64,000 nt of DNA from Clostridia bacterium (GCA_017407205.1 JAFQXA010000012.1:58448-122447); one strand, 5' to 3'. Counted from the first letter of the stretch, positions 34,879-45,508 are shown. Notes: generated by a model from the letters alone, not told the origin. Program-made: numbers and translations.

Positions 34879-36501
34879 TCAATTTTCGGATGCTGATATA
34901 TACCAGTTTTCAATTTTTCTTAGCAGGTCAGGCTCTCGCACAGCACCGATTTCTTTTATATCGTCGGAATATACGATGCTGTTCAACCTGAAGTACAAAA
35001 CTATAAACGGGAGTTCCTGTGCAAACTTCATCTCAAAAGCACTTGCTTTTTGTTTAAGTTCATCTTCATCGGTTGCATTATACATTTGCTGTGCAAGCTG
35101 CGCAAGCTCGCGGTTATAAAAGCTTCCGTAATTACACTCGCCACCGTACTCAAGATACATTGACAAATCACAATCCCTCGCCATATTCAAGCCGACAAGT
35201 GCAATATCATATTCGCCGTTTTTGAGTTTTTCCATAAACTCACCGCCGCTTACTGTTGAGTACGAAGCATTAACTATTTCACTTTGTATTCCCGCCTTTA
35301 AAAGCTGTTGTGAAATATGCTTTGCTGCCTCCGCTCTCGTGCCGTCAAGAGATGTGCAAACCAGAATATTAAACTTTATATCCTCACCGTTTTTCTCAAG
35401 CATCATATCGCCGTTTGTATCAAGGCATAAAGCTTCTTTAAAGAGTCTTTCCGCTTCTTGAACGCTGTGGTCATATATCTTTGATTTGCTGTCATAAATA
35501 AACGAATCGGGAGCTATGGGAACATCACAGGCACGAGCTCTGTTCATGCAGACATTGGATATAATTTCAGCTCTGTCTATCAGATAGGCTATAGCCTGTC
35601 TTACTCTTGCATCACTCAAAATCGGATTTTTATGATTTACAACCAAAACCTCCATGTCCTGAGTCATAACATCAAGAACATTGGAAACACCTTCCTGCCT
35701 GTATCGTCCTGCGGTTATAGCAGATGTAGGCACCATATTGAACTGTCCTGCCGAAAACGATGCAAGTGCCGTTTCGTTGCTGTCCCTTGCTATTAACTTA
35801 ACATTCTTTATGTACGGATGCTGTTTCCACCAATTTTCATTAACTTTGAGTAAAACGCTCTCTTCATCACTGCTTTCAAAAGCATACGGTCCCGTACCGT
35901 CGGGCTTACCCGAAAGAGGAGCATTATTTCTTACAATCGGAAAATCAAGGCATCTTAATGGCAAAAGCCCTTTTTCCGTCATTGTAATCTTTAAAGTATT
36001 TTTGTCTGCGACCTCAACACTTTCAATCTTCGAAACATTATAGCTGTAATATGAATCACCCTCATATGAGCGAATTTTAGCTATAGAATACTCTATATCA
36101 TAAGCATCAAGAGCCTCATCTTTAAAATGCCATTTAACGTCTTTTCTCAACTTAAACGTCCATGTTTTTCCGTCGCTGTCACAGCTCCAATTCTCAGCTA
36201 AAGCAGGAACAATTGAATTATCCTCTGTTATTTCCACAATGCCCTCATAAACAAGCGAGAAGAAATTAAGCATTTCCTCAGTATCCACCGTGTAAGGATT
36301 ACTTATGTCGGCATTTATAGGCATCGGCATTGTTAGTGTTCCGCCGCCTGCTGCAAGCTCATGCACAACAGGTGTTGAAAGCGGCATACTTACAACATCG
36401 TTACCATTGTTTTTCGTGCACGCACAAAGAACTGATACTGTTGTTATAAGCACCAATATAAATGCCAGTATTCTGTTTTTATTTATCAAGCTCTGCTTCA
36501 T
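34879..36501 (-). CDS. Oligopeptide-type ABC substrate-binding lipoprotein
   Basis: Family 5 solute-binding protein. Lipobox CAC after a signal helix (about 11-28), then ENWSCDSDGKTWTFKLRKDVKWH, the family hallmark, and DARVRQAIAYLIDR. 540 residues. ATG at 36501 with GGGGAA upstream; a start 11 codons earlier is less likely. No permease or ATPase genes adjoin it, so it must work with components elsewhere, or as an orphan. Confidence 0.9.
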   Translation of the reverse strand: MKQSLINKNRILAFILVLITTVSVLCACTKNNGNDVVSMPLSTPVVHELAAGGGTLTMPMPINADISNPYTVDTEEMLNFFSLVYEGIVEITEDNSIVPALAENWSCDSDGKTWTFKLRKDVKWHFKDEALDAYDIEYSIAKIRSYEGDSYYSYNVSKIESVEVADKNTLKITMTEKGLLPLRCLDFPIVRNNAPLSGKPDGTGPYAFESSDEESVLLKVNENWWKQHPYIKNVKLIARDSNETALASFSAGQFNMVPTSAITAGRYRQEGVSNVLDVMTQDMEVLVVNHKNPILSDARVRQAIAYLIDRAEIISNVCMNRARACDVPIAPDSFIYDSKSKIYDHSVQEAERLFKEALCLDTNGDMMLEKNGEDIKFNILVCTSLDGTRAEAAKHISQQLLKAGIQSEIVNASYSTVSGGEFMEKLKNGEYDIALVGLNMARDCDLSMYLEYGGECNYGSFYNRELAQLAQQMYNATDEDELKQKASAFEMKFAQELPFIVLYFRLNSIVYSDDIKEIGAVREPDLLRKIENWYISASEN

Positions 36502-37084
36502 AAATTTCCCCGTATTTCTCCATTGCATTTTCAACCCTGACTACATACTCGCGAGTTTCAAGATACGGTATATCTGCAAGCACTCCGCCCTTTGAATATC
36601 TTTCGTCTTTCAGCCAGCTTTCTACTTTACCGTGACCTGCATTATATGCGGCAACATAATTTACGAATACATCGTCAAATCTGGACTTTAAAAAGTTGAG
36701 ATACCAGCATCCCATCTCTATGTTGATGTTTTGATCCAAGAGCATATCCTCAGTATAATTTTCAATATTGAGCTTGTGCGCAATCCATTCACCTGTTTCA
36801 GGCATTATCTGCATAAGCCCCTTTGCACCTTTGATTGATACAGCTTCTTTGTCGCCTCCGCTTTCGCAATGCATTATTGAAAACACCAGCACAGGATCAA
36901 GCTCATATTTATTTGCATATTCCAAAACTTCTTCTTTGTAGTCAAGCTTATATGTTTTTTCTTCTATAAATCTGTCGATGAAATATACCGCTGCTGCCAT
37001 CAGGCTGCAAACCAAAAGCAATGCTGTAAAAAGAACAATTATTCTCTTTTTTTCTTTACGCTTCTTTCTTCTTTTTCCTGCCAT
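36479..37084 (-). CDS. Membrane-anchored lytic transglycosylase
   Basis: Cleaves peptidoglycan glycan strands. Very basic N-terminus, one helix (about 15-36), then an SLT domain with catalytic E74 in HCESGG, GLMQIMPETG and VAAYNAGHGKVESWL. 201 residues. Its start overlaps coaE by 29 bases. Confidence 0.93.
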   Translation of the reverse strand: MAGKRRKKRKEKKRIIVLFTALLLVCSLMAAAVYFIDRFIEEKTYKLDYKEEVLEYANKYELDPVLVFSIMHCESGGDKEAVSIKGAKGLMQIMPETGEWIAHKLNIENYTEDMLLDQNINIEMGCWYLNFLKSRFDDVFVNYVAAYNAGHGKVESWLKDERYSKGGVLADIPYLETREYVVRVENAMEKYGEIYEAELDK

Positions 37085-37679
37085 TATCGCTTTTTACACG
37101 CTCAAAGAGCGAATCCAACCTTTCATAGAGAGTCTCAAGACTCCCTGAATTATCAATCACTTCATCTGCAACCGCGAGCTTTTCTTTGTCGCTTGCCTGA
37201 TTTTTAAGTCGTGCCTCTGCTTGCTCACGAGTCAGCTTGCTTCTTTTCATTGCACGCTCAATTATTTTTTCATAATCAGCCGTTACAACCCAAACCTCAT
37301 CCATGCGCTTATGCATATCGGTTTCAACAAGCAATGGCACATCGAAAACTATTATAGCATCTTTTTCGTTAGCTTTGTATTCGTCTGCAAGCTCATACAT
37401 CTTATTTAAAACAAACGGATGCACTATGCTGTTGAGCTTTTCAAGCCTTTCTTTGTTACTGAAGACGAGCTTAGAAAGTGCCTTTCTGTCTATTTCTCCA
37501 TCGGGCAGAAGTATGTCTTCCCCAAAAGCTTCAATAATTTGTGCATAGCACTCACCGCCTTTTTGTGTTGAAAGGCGTGAAATTTTATCTGCATCTATTA
37601 TGTACGCTCCCTTTTGTGCAAGATATGAAGAGACCGTACTTTTACCGGATGCCATAAGCCCGGTAAGACCAATATACAT
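37056..37679 (-). CDS. coaE: Dephospho-CoA kinase
   Basis: Last step of CoA synthesis. P-loop GLMASGKSTVSSYL, DADKISR, VFDVPLLVETDMH and the lid SKLTREQAEARLKNQ. 207 residues. Follows polA, as in many Firmicutes. Confidence 0.95.
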   Translation of the reverse strand: MYIGLTGLMASGKSTVSSYLAQKGAYIIDADKISRLSTQKGGECYAQIIEAFGEDILLPDGEIDRKALSKLVFSNKERLEKLNSIVHPFVLNKMYELADEYKANEKDAIIVFDVPLLVETDMHKRMDEVWVVTADYEKIIERAMKRSKLTREQAEARLKNQASDKEKLAVADEVIDNSGSLETLYERLDSLFERVKSDNGRKKKKEA

Positions 37680-37705
37680 TATTCTTCTCTCACTTTAAGT
37701 ATGCT

Positions 37706-40270
37706 TCACTTTGTATCAAACCAGCTTTTTCCGTTCTTTGCCTCAGCAACCAACGGAACAGAAAGCCTTACTGCACCTTGCATTATGGAAGTAAGAAGCT
37801 CTTTTACTTTTTCTGCTTCCTCAGGCGGTGTATCGATAATAAGTTCATCGTGTATCTGCAAAATAAGCTTTGCATTTAAGTTTGCTTTTTTAAGTGCATC
37901 GTGAACACGAACCATTGCAAGCTTTATTATGTCAGCAGCACTTCCCTGTATAGGCATATTCATGGCAACTCTTTCGCCAAACGAGCGAGTATTGAAGTTG
38001 GATGAATTTATTTCGGGCAGTTCGCGTCTTCTGCCCATAATAGTTAAGGCGTAGCCGTTTTCTCTACCGTCTTTAACAGAATTTTCCATGTACTCGTGTA
38101 CCTTTTTATAACGGTTCAAATACATCTCGATATAGGCTTTCGCCTCCTTGCGGCTTACACCAATGTTCTTTGCAAGTCCAAAATCACTTATACCGTAAAC
38201 TATGCCAAAGTTAACCGCCTTTGCAGCACTTCTTTGCGACGGAGTAACCGTATCTATTTCCACACCAAACACTTCGCTTGCGGTGACAGTATGAATATCA
38301 ACGTCATTTTCAAAAGCCTTTATCATAGTTTCATCGCCGCTCATGTGTGCAAGGAGTCTTAACTCAATCTGCGAATAGTCAGCGCCGACAAGCACATTAC
38401 CCTCACTTGCAACAAATGCTTTTCTTATTTCTCTTCCAAGTGCCGTCCTTACGGGAATATTCTGCAAGTTCGGCTCCGTGCTTGAAATTCTGCCCGTTGC
38501 GGTAACATTTTGATTGAAGCGAGTATGTATTCTTCCGTTTTGTGCAACATTTATAAGGCCGTCAACAAACGTACTTACAAGCTTCGCAAGCGTTCTGTGT
38601 TCAATAATCAGTGATATTATCGGACTCTTTTCTTCAAGCTTTTCAAGAACCTCCAGGTCCGTTGAAAATCCGGATTTTGTTTTCTTCACAGGTGGAAGTC
38701 CAAGCTTATTGAAAAGTATATCCGCAAGCTGCTTTGTAGACTGAATATTAAACTTTTCGCCTGCCATTTTATATATTTCGTCCTCAAGCTCGCTTATCCT
38801 CTGCTTAAAAACCTCTGACATCGCCTGCAAGACAGGAATATCAACGGCAAAACCCTGTTTTTCCATATCAAAAAGCACATTGGTCAGCGGAAGCTCAATC
38901 TCATTGTAAAGCTTACCAAGCTTCTTTTCCTCAAGCTCACGCATCATGCTGTTTTCAAGAGTAAACAGTATAGCAGCTCCGACATCTTCTGTGTTCAAAC
39001 GCTCTGCACAAAGTGTTTTAAGGTCCGTTATCGGGTGCGTTGCGTGCAAAAGATAGTCAACTATCATTGCATCAAATGTGCAGCCCAAAACATCGGCACC
39101 GTATTTTGATGCTATATGCCTTATTCTTTTTATATCAAATACCGATTTCTTTATTTTCTCATCGCACAAAAGCGGTTTCATGCTTTCAAAGACTATGTCT
39201 TCTGACAACCCCTCTTCAAAAAGCGTTGCAATAAGTGCAACTTCATATTGTACTTCTTCGTTTTGTGCAAACTTAAAAGTATCGTCAATTCGTATTGCAA
39301 GCTTTTCTGCATTTTTTAAAGACTCCACCGTTTTATCAAGCATTTCTTTGTCGGTTATTCTTACGGTTTCGCGTTTGATATTCAGCTTTGGTTCATCTGC
39401 CTTGAGACCTTCCCTGCCCTTCGGGAGTCGTGACAGCAATGAGCGAAGCTCAAGCTTTTGCATAAGCTGTTGGGCACCTGCCATATTTTCGGGCTTGAAC
39501 ACACAATCTTCAAGCCCTATTGTGATGGGTGCCTGCGTATTGATAGTTCCAAGCTTATACGAAAGTCTTGCAAGCTCTATATTATCTGCAAGCTTCTTCT
39601 GCAAAGCACCTTTTTCGTTTTCAATATTTGCAATTACGCCCTCAAGCGTTTTATATTTTGCCAAAAGCTTTAATGCAGTAACTTCTCCAACGCCCGGCAC
39701 GCCCGGGATATTATCGGAGTTATCTCCCATAAGACTCTTTAAATCTACCATATTCTGCGGAGCAAGCGAGTATTTTTCAAAAAGCTTTTCCGTGTCAAAT
39801 TCAACCGTGTCGCTTATACCTTTGACGGTAAGCAAAACGTGTGTTTTGTCCGTTATAAGCTGTAGGGCATCCTTATCGCCCGTAACGATCAAAGTCTCAA
39901 CGTCTTGCTCCTCTGCCTTTTTTGCAATGGTGCCGAGTATATCGTCGGCTTCATAACGCTCGCACTCGCAAATTGTAATTCCCATGCTTGTAAGCACTTC
40001 CTTAATCATCGGAAACTGTGTGCGCAAGTCATCGGGGGTTGCTTTTCTCCCTGCCTTATAATCTGCAAAGCTGTCGTGGCGGAAAGTCTTTCCGTGCATA
40101 TCAAAAGCCACTAAAAGGTAATCGGGCTTTTTATCAACAAGCTTTAAAAGCATGCTTAAAAAGCCATGCACAGCACCCGTAGGGACGCCTGCACGTGTTG
40201 TCATTGAAGGAAGTGCATAATATGCACGGTGCATTAAACTGTTTCCGTCAACAGCGATTATTTTACTCAA
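37706..40270 (-). CDS. polA: DNA polymerase I
   Basis: N-terminal 5'-3' exonuclease (DGNSLMHRAYYALP; VAFDMHGKTFRHD; GDNSDNIPGVPGVGEVTALKLL), a middle 3'-5' exonuclease-like domain whose acidic residues look degenerate so proofreading is doubtful, and a full polymerase domain: motif A GADYSQIELRLLAH, motif B RSAAKAVNFGIVYG, motif C QIHDELIID. 854 residues. Confidence 0.97.
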   Translation of the reverse strand: MSKIIAVDGNSLMHRAYYALPSMTTRAGVPTGAVHGFLSMLLKLVDKKPDYLLVAFDMHGKTFRHDSFADYKAGRKATPDDLRTQFPMIKEVLTSMGITICECERYEADDILGTIAKKAEEQDVETLIVTGDKDALQLITDKTHVLLTVKGISDTVEFDTEKLFEKYSLAPQNMVDLKSLMGDNSDNIPGVPGVGEVTALKLLAKYKTLEGVIANIENEKGALQKKLADNIELARLSYKLGTINTQAPITIGLEDCVFKPENMAGAQQLMQKLELRSLLSRLPKGREGLKADEPKLNIKRETVRITDKEMLDKTVESLKNAEKLAIRIDDTFKFAQNEEVQYEVALIATLFEEGLSEDIVFESMKPLLCDEKIKKSVFDIKRIRHIASKYGADVLGCTFDAMIVDYLLHATHPITDLKTLCAERLNTEDVGAAILFTLENSMMRELEEKKLGKLYNEIELPLTNVLFDMEKQGFAVDIPVLQAMSEVFKQRISELEDEIYKMAGEKFNIQSTKQLADILFNKLGLPPVKKTKSGFSTDLEVLEKLEEKSPIISLIIEHRTLAKLVSTFVDGLINVAQNGRIHTRFNQNVTATGRISSTEPNLQNIPVRTALGREIRKAFVASEGNVLVGADYSQIELRLLAHMSGDETMIKAFENDVDIHTVTASEVFGVEIDTVTPSQRSAAKAVNFGIVYGISDFGLAKNIGVSRKEAKAYIEMYLNRYKKVHEYMENSVKDGRENGYALTIMGRRRELPEINSSNFNTRSFGERVAMNMPIQGSAADIIKLAMVRVHDALKKANLNAKLILQIHDELIIDTPPEEAEKVKELLTSIMQGAVRLSVPLVAEAKNGKSWFDTK

Positions 40271-40275
40271 TTTAT

Positions 40276-41085
40276 TCAGCTCCTGAAATCAAAAGTGGAA
40301 TTAAGCCATTCTGTGCAAAGTTCGAACCAATGACGCAAATGTTGCTTGTCATGGCCTACCTCGGCAGTACACATTGACATTCCGTGGCCGCCTTCATTGA
40401 AAATGTGCAATTCAAAGGGTATCTTGTTTGCACTTAACGCGCTTGCCATGAGTATTGAGTTTTCGACCTTTACGCAAGTATCATCTGCCGCGTGCCACAA
40501 AAATGTGGGCGGAGTCTTTTCGGTTACATTCTTTTCAAGCGAGAACGCTTCCCTCAATTTTTCGTCTGTTGCATCGCCCATCAAGCGGTCTATCGAGCCC
40601 TTATGTGCAAACTCACCGCTTGTAATAACAGGGTAAGAAAGAATCATAGCATTAGCACGAATTTCATCGGCATTCGAAAAACCTGAACGCTCCATAAACA
40701 AAGCGTTATCAGGCATTACGCCGCCGCAGGCTGCAAGATGACCGCCCGCTGAAAAACCGATAGTTGCTATTTTATCAGGCAGTATGCCCCACTCCTCGCT
40801 CTTTTCACGCAAGAATTTAATCGTTTGAGCAAGCTCTATCATGGGTTGCATGTCCTGCGCCTTTTCTTCAACAGAATACATGAGCGTGAACACATGATAT
40901 CCTTTCATGTAAAAGCTGCCTGCAACAGGTTCTTTTTCACGAAAAGATACAAACTCATATCCTCCGCCACCCAAAATTACTATAGCAGGGCGTTTGTCAT
41001 AGTCAGGCATGGAATAGTGTGGATCATGCAAATATCCCGTTAAAAGTACTTCATTTTTTCCTATTTTCTCTGTTATTGTTTTCAT
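40276..41085 (-). CDS. Alpha/beta hydrolase, acetyl-esterase-like
   Basis: Serine hydrolase: oxyanion GGGGYEFVS, nucleophile in GFSAGGHLA, Asp in HAADDTCV and His in EGGHGMSM. Resembles acetyl-xylan esterase / BD-FAE lipase-like enzymes. No signal peptide, so cytosolic. GGAG lies before the ATG at 41085; the TTG at 41112 is not favoured. 269 residues. Next to the phosphorylase gene. Confidence 0.88.
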   Translation of the reverse strand: MKTITEKIGKNEVLLTGYLHDPHYSMPDYDKRPAIVILGGGGYEFVSFREKEPVAGSFYMKGYHVFTLMYSVEEKAQDMQPMIELAQTIKFLREKSEEWGILPDKIATIGFSAGGHLAACGGVMPDNALFMERSGFSNADEIRANAMILSYPVITSGEFAHKGSIDRLMGDATDEKLREAFSLEKNVTEKTPPTFLWHAADDTCVKVENSILMASALSANKIPFELHIFNEGGHGMSMCTAEVGHDKQHLRHWFELCTEWLNSTFDFRS

Positions 41086-41098
41086 TGGTATATGCTCC

Positions 41099-42421
41099 TT
41101 ATATTTTTTCAAAGTTTATAACTTTATAAATCGAAGATTTGTGTTCTTGCTTTGTGCAATTAAGCGCAAAGGCTTCTTTAACAAGTTTTTCTGCCTCTTT
41201 TATATGTTTTTCATCGTTCACATATAATGTTGCGACAGCCTCACCGAGCTTTACATAATCACCTTTTTGTTTTAAAAGTACAATGCCTACGGAATAATCA
41301 ATGCTGTCTGTTTTCTTCTGTCTTCCTGCACCCAACAGGCATGCGGCATTGCCGATTTTCAATGCATCAACACTTTCTACATAGCCAGTCTTATTCAAAT
41401 AAACGGGAATTTGTTTTTCCGTCTTTGTAAGAAGATCAGTGTTTTCAAAGCAGGCTGTGTCACCGCCAAGAGCCTCACATAAGCTTTTAAGCTTATTAAG
41501 TGCCGTTCCTGATTTCAATGCTTCATCAATAAGATTTTGTGCTTCTTCCTCCGTTTTTGCAACATCTGATAAAATAAGCATTTGCTCTGCAATGAACAGG
41601 CTGACCTGCATTAGCTTTGAATTTTTGTCAATCCTGCATGAAAGTGCATCTATTGCTTCTTTAAGCTCAAGACCGTTGCCGACTGCTGTACCAAGCGGCT
41701 CATTCATATCGGTAAGTATGGCAACTGTTTTTCTGCCCATGCGCTTACCGATTTTCACCATTGCAGCAGCTAAAGCTTCTGCTTCATCCACGGTTTTCAT
41801 AAAAGCACCGTTACCAAACTTTACGTCAAGCACGATAACATCGGCACCTGCGGCTATCTTTTTACTCATTATGCTTGAGGCAATAAGCGGTATGCTGTCA
41901 ACGGTCGCAGTAACATCACGAAGTGCATACATAAGCTTGTCGGCAGGAACCAACGAAGCAGTTTGTGAAGCCACGCACAAATGAAGCTCACTTACCAATC
42001 TTTCAAACTTTTCACCGTCGCATTGCGTATCAAGATTTTTAACAGATTCAAGCTTGTCAATAGTTCCGCCCGTTGCGCCGAGCCCCTTTCCTGACAGCTT
42101 TGCAACATAACCGCCACAGGCTGCAACAATAGGTGCTAAGATGAGTGTTGTTGTATCCGCGACACCGCCGGTTGAATGTTTATCCGCTTTCTTAAAAGGA
42201 ATCTTGTCAAGCTTTATGACATCGCCCGATTCAATCATTATGCGAGTCAAATCTTCTGTTTCTTCTTCCGTCATACCATTCAGGCAAACCGCCATAAGGT
42301 ATGCCGACATTTGATAATCGGCTACTTCTCCATTCACAAAGCCATTAACCAAAAAGCGTATTTCCGCCTCGGTATTGGCTTCCTTATTTCGTTTTTTACC
42401 TATGATATCTACTGCTCGCAT
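41099..42421 (-). CDS. pdp: Pyrimidine-nucleoside phosphorylase
   Basis: Splits uridine/thymidine with phosphate. KHSTGGVADTTTL, DKLESV, ASQTASLVPADK, LRDVTATVDSIPLIASSIMSKK and KFGNGAFMK match the family. One oddity: the motif normally read GLGHTGGT is GLGATGGT here, so the conserved His is Ala (checked in the bases near 42085). 440 residues. Confidence 0.94.
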   Translation of the reverse strand: MRAVDIIGKKRNKEANTEAEIRFLVNGFVNGEVADYQMSAYLMAVCLNGMTEEETEDLTRIMIESGDVIKLDKIPFKKADKHSTGGVADTTTLILAPIVAACGGYVAKLSGKGLGATGGTIDKLESVKNLDTQCDGEKFERLVSELHLCVASQTASLVPADKLMYALRDVTATVDSIPLIASSIMSKKIAAGADVIVLDVKFGNGAFMKTVDEAEALAAAMVKIGKRMGRKTVAILTDMNEPLGTAVGNGLELKEAIDALSCRIDKNSKLMQVSLFIAEQMLILSDVAKTEEEAQNLIDEALKSGTALNKLKSLCEALGGDTACFENTDLLTKTEKQIPVYLNKTGYVESVDALKIGNAACLLGAGRQKKTDSIDYSVGIVLLKQKGDYVKLGEAVATLYVNDEKHIKEAEKLVKEAFALNCTKQEHKSSIYKVINFEKI

Positions 42422-42422
42422 A

Positions 42423-43055
42423 TTACATTTCCATCATCATGTAATCATCGGGAATATCAAAATATGCATTATCGATTGTTGCATCGTAAGCCACAATTTC
42501 CATGAGAGTTCCGTTCGAATCCATGTAGCAAAGCTTACCGTTTGCATCGAAGTAAAGTGTCAGATAAACATTGTCACCCGTTGCTTTTTCATAGTTGTAC
42601 ACAGTACCGTTTACCTCTTCTTCTCCCCTTGTGAAAGTCTTGTTAAGTTCGTTGAAGGGATTATCAAAGGGTTCTATCTTTGTTTGAGGCTGGGTTGACT
42701 TGAATACCAACTTCTCGCTGTCGTAAATAGCATAGTTATATCCCGTAACGGCATCGTACAGGTTTTTGATTGTACTGTTCTGATAATCAAACTCCATATA
42801 AACCATGCCGTCTTTTACAGCCTGTGTAATTCTAAGCTCCGTACCGTCTACATTTATCTTATAAATCAGCGTATAGGGATTTTTTACGTCATTAAGCGTT
42901 GAGCCTATGATCTCCATCATTTTACTGTCTTTTTCAACTACGCCCGAATACATTGATTCGCCCTGCTGACTCACATTACCGCCTTCGCCCTCCTTGCACG
43001 CAACAAACAAGAATGTCAATATAATGCAAAGTACAACGGCTAAAATTTTCTTCAT
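42423..43055 (-). CDS. Hypothetical lipoprotein, 210 aa
   Basis: Lipobox FVAC at about 17-20. A beta-rich domain follows with YKINVDGTELRITQAVKDGMVYMEFDY and TGDNVYLTLYFDANGKLCYM; this resembles outer-surface LolA/LppX-like folds but is not recognised. An extended -10 (TGGTATAAT) lies upstream on the minus strand. Ends one base before the phosphorylase gene, so it may lead that unit. Confidence 0.75.
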   Translation of the reverse strand: MKKILAVVLCIILTFLFVACKEGEGGNVSQQGESMYSGVVEKDSKMMEIIGSTLNDVKNPYTLIYKINVDGTELRITQAVKDGMVYMEFDYQNSTIKNLYDAVTGYNYAIYDSEKLVFKSTQPQTKIEPFDNPFNELNKTFTRGEEEVNGTVYNYEKATGDNVYLTLYFDANGKLCYMDSNGTLMEIVAYDATIDNAYFDIPDDYMMMEM

Positions 43056-43161
43056 AAAATCTTCTCCTTTTCTGATTACATAAGTATACTGATTAAATTA
43101 TACCACAAAACATCCGTTTCAAATACTGTTTTTTATATAGCTTCTTTTCAGCTTTTAAAGT

Positions 43162-43194
43162 AAAATCCCGTACAAAAAATGTGTACGGGATTTT
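43162..43194. terminator. Bidirectional terminator after amino-acid ABC operon
   Basis: 13-bp perfect stem AAAATCCCGTACA / TGTACGGGATTTT with an 7-base loop. Confidence 0.9.
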
Positions 43195-43197
43195 ATT

Positions 43198-43923
43198 TTA
43201 CACAAGAACTTTTGCAAGAAAATCCTTGAGCCTGTCATTTTTAGGCCGGTAGAAGAATTCCGTGGGCGGTGCATCCTCCAAAACCTGACCGTCAGCCATA
43301 AAGAGGCATCGTGTTGCCACCTCGCGTGCAAAGCCCATTTCATGAGTTACAACCACCATTGTCATTCCTTCATCGGCAAGCTCTTTCATGAGCTCTAAAA
43401 CTTCGCCTACCATTTCAGGGTCAAGTGCACTCGTCGGCTCATCAAAGAGCATTACATCGGGATTCATTGCAAGTGCTCTTACTATTGCGATTCGCTGTTG
43501 CTGACCGCCGCTTAACTGTGCAGGGTATGCATCCGCCTTTTCTGAGAGTCCGATTCGTGCAAGAAGCTCAATTGCACGCTTATCCGCTTCCTCCTGCGTC
43601 ATAAGCTTGAGTGTAACGGGGGCAAGCGTTATATTCTGCAAAATGGTTTTATGCGGAAACAGATTGAACTGCTGAAACACCATGCCCATACGCATACGAA
43701 GCTTGTTGACATTACAGCGCGGATCGGTTATGCATTCACCTTCAAACCATACCTCGCCCGATGTCGGTGTTTCAAGAAGATTCAAACAACGCAAAAAAGT
43801 GCTTTTGCCGCAGCCCGACGGACCCACGATAACAACCTTTTCGCCTTTTTTAATATGGAGCGATACTCCGTTTAATGCATGGATATCGCCAAAATGCTTT
43901 ACTACTGATTTAACGTCTATCAC
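43198..43923 (-). CDS. glnQ: Polar amino-acid ABC transporter ATPase
   Basis: Walker [15 protein letters not shown]-loop [13 protein letters not shown], signature [15 protein letters not shown], Walker [16 protein letters not shown]-loop [10 protein letters not shown]. 241 residues. Overlaps the permease by 14 bases. Exact amino acid unknown. Confidence 0.94.
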   Translation of the reverse strand: MIDVKSVVKHFGDIHALNGVSLHIKKGEKVVIVGPSGCGKSTFLRCLNLLETPTSGEVWFEGECITDPRCNVNKLRMRMGMVFQQFNLFPHKTILQNITLAPVTLKLMTQEEADKRAIELLARIGLSEKADAYPAQLSGGQQQRIAIVRALAMNPDVMLFDEPTSALDPEMVGEVLELMKELADEGMTMVVVTHEMGFAREVATRCLFMADGQVLEDAPPTEFFYRPKNDRLKDFLAKVLV

Positions 43924-44617
43924 TCTTATTCAACCTCCTCTCAAGTCCACGCAATCCCCATGACATAAGCATTACGATTGAAAGATAGATAAGAGCAGAC
44001 AGTATGAGCGGTACAAACGGCTGATAAGTCCTCGACTGTATCAGCGTTGCCATCTTTGTCAGATCCTGAACTGCAATATAGCCTACTATCGCGGTTTCCT
44101 TGAAAAGAACGATAAGCTCATTGCCAAGTGCAGGAAGTATATTTTTTATCGCCTGCGGAAGTATTATAAGAGACATTGTCTGTGAATTTGACAGTCCGAG
44201 CGAACGGCCTGCTTCAAGCTGGCCGCGGTTTACTGCCTGTATGCCCGACCTTACAATTTCCGCGACATACGCGCCCGAATTGATACCGAAGCAGATAATT
44301 GCAACAAGCACGCTGTAATCAAATGACAATGCTGCAAATATGATATTAAACCCGATAAGTATCTGAACCATCATCGGAGTTCCTCGAATAACCGTCAGGT
44401 ATATATCACATATAACATCTAAAAATTTAAGGAACACATTTTTCTTGTTAAGATTTGCGTTAACCTTTATAAGTGCAATAACCGTACCGAGCACAAGACC
44501 TATGACAACAGCACCTATTGCAATTATCATAGTATTTCCAAGTCCTTCTATGTACAGTTTCCACCTGTCTTCCTTTATGAGCGCCGCATAAAGTTGGCCC
44601 GGTAAATCATCAAACAT
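43910..44617 (-). CDS. Amino-acid ABC transporter permease
   Basis: HisM/GlnP-type permease with about five helices; [10 protein letters not shown] and the ATPase-contact loop [33 protein letters not shown] are clear. 235 residues. Confidence 0.93.
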   Translation of the reverse strand: MFDDLPGQLYAALIKEDRWKLYIEGLGNTMIIAIGAVVIGLVLGTVIALIKVNANLNKKNVFLKFLDVICDIYLTVIRGTPMMVQILIGFNIIFAALSFDYSVLVAIICFGINSGAYVAEIVRSGIQAVNRGQLEAGRSLGLSNSQTMSLIILPQAIKNILPALGNELIVLFKETAIVGYIAVQDLTKMATLIQSRTYQPFVPLILSALIYLSIVMLMSWGLRGLERRLNKSDRR

Positions 44618-44639
44618 TTTGTCACCTCAATATTCAATA

Positions 44640-44669
44640 CGGCAGAGGGAGTATTATTCCCCCTGCCGC
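44640..44669 (-). terminator. Intra-operon hairpin
   Basis: CGGCAGAGGGA / TCCCCCTGCCG between the binding-protein gene and the permease; likely trims expression so more binding protein is made. Confidence 0.65.
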
Positions 44670-44691
44670 AATTACACGTTAGTAAAAGCTA

Positions 44692-45477
44692 TTATTGTAC
44701 GGCAGTATGCTTCAGAATCAAGTCTTCAACAGTACCGTCATCTATCATTTTCTGAAGCTCTTCATTTATAATTTTACTAAGGTCTGAGCCCTTACGCATT
44801 GCTATTGCATAATCCTCAAGTGTCAAAGGCGTATCAACGAGCTTCAAAACACTCTCATTCTGTGCAACGATAAGTTTTGCAGGCAGTTCATCAACGATTA
44901 CGAGGTCGCACTTGCCGTTCATGAGTGCAGTTGAAGCTTCAACCGCATTGCTGAAACGGAGAACTTGCTTAACACCAAAGTCGCCATCCCACTCACCCGA
45001 AGCATAGAGGTCACCCGTTGTGCCTTCCTGCACACCTACAACCTTATCCTTAAGGTCTGCGCTTGTAAGAATTGTTGTATTGTCTGCAGGAACTATCATG
45101 TACTGAGCTGATGTTACATAGTTTACTGAAAAATCAACACTCTTTAAGCGTTCTTCACTTACTGTCATACCTGCTGCAGCAATATGACCTTTGCCCGATG
45201 CAAGTGCTGCCACTATTCCATTGAAGTCCATATCAACAACTTCAAGCTCAACACCCAATCTCTCTGCTATTTTCTGTGCTATTTCAACGTCAACACCGAT
45301 GGTTTCACCGTTTTCGCCAAGATACTCAAACGGAGGAAATGCAGCATTTGTAAGCATTATAAGCTTACCCTCTTCTTCAACTGATGCAAGGTCGGACTTT
45401 TTGCCGCATGATGCAAAAATCATGCAAGCAAGAGCCAATACAGTAACCAAAGATATAATTCTGACAAACTTTTTCAT
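44692..45477 (-). CDS. Amino-acid ABC substrate-binding lipoprotein
   Basis: Family 3 binding protein. Lipobox ASC, then LIMLTNAAFPPFEYLGENGETIGVDVEIAQKIAERLG and MDFNGIVAALASGK hallmarks. ATG at 45477 has AAGGGG upstream; an ORF start 20 codons earlier is in the promoter. 261 residues. Confidence 0.94.
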   Translation of the reverse strand: MKKFVRIISLVTVLALACMIFASCGKKSDLASVEEEGKLIMLTNAAFPPFEYLGENGETIGVDVEIAQKIAERLGVELEVVDMDFNGIVAALASGKGHIAAAGMTVSEERLKSVDFSVNYVTSAQYMIVPADNTTILTSADLKDKVVGVQEGTTGDLYASGEWDGDFGVKQVLRFSNAVEASTALMNGKCDLVIVDELPAKLIVAQNESVLKLVDTPLTLEDYAIAMRKGSDLSKIINEELQKMIDDGTVEDLILKHTAVQ

Positions 45478-45508
45478 TTTTATTCCCCTTTCTGATTTCC
45501 TTTGTATA

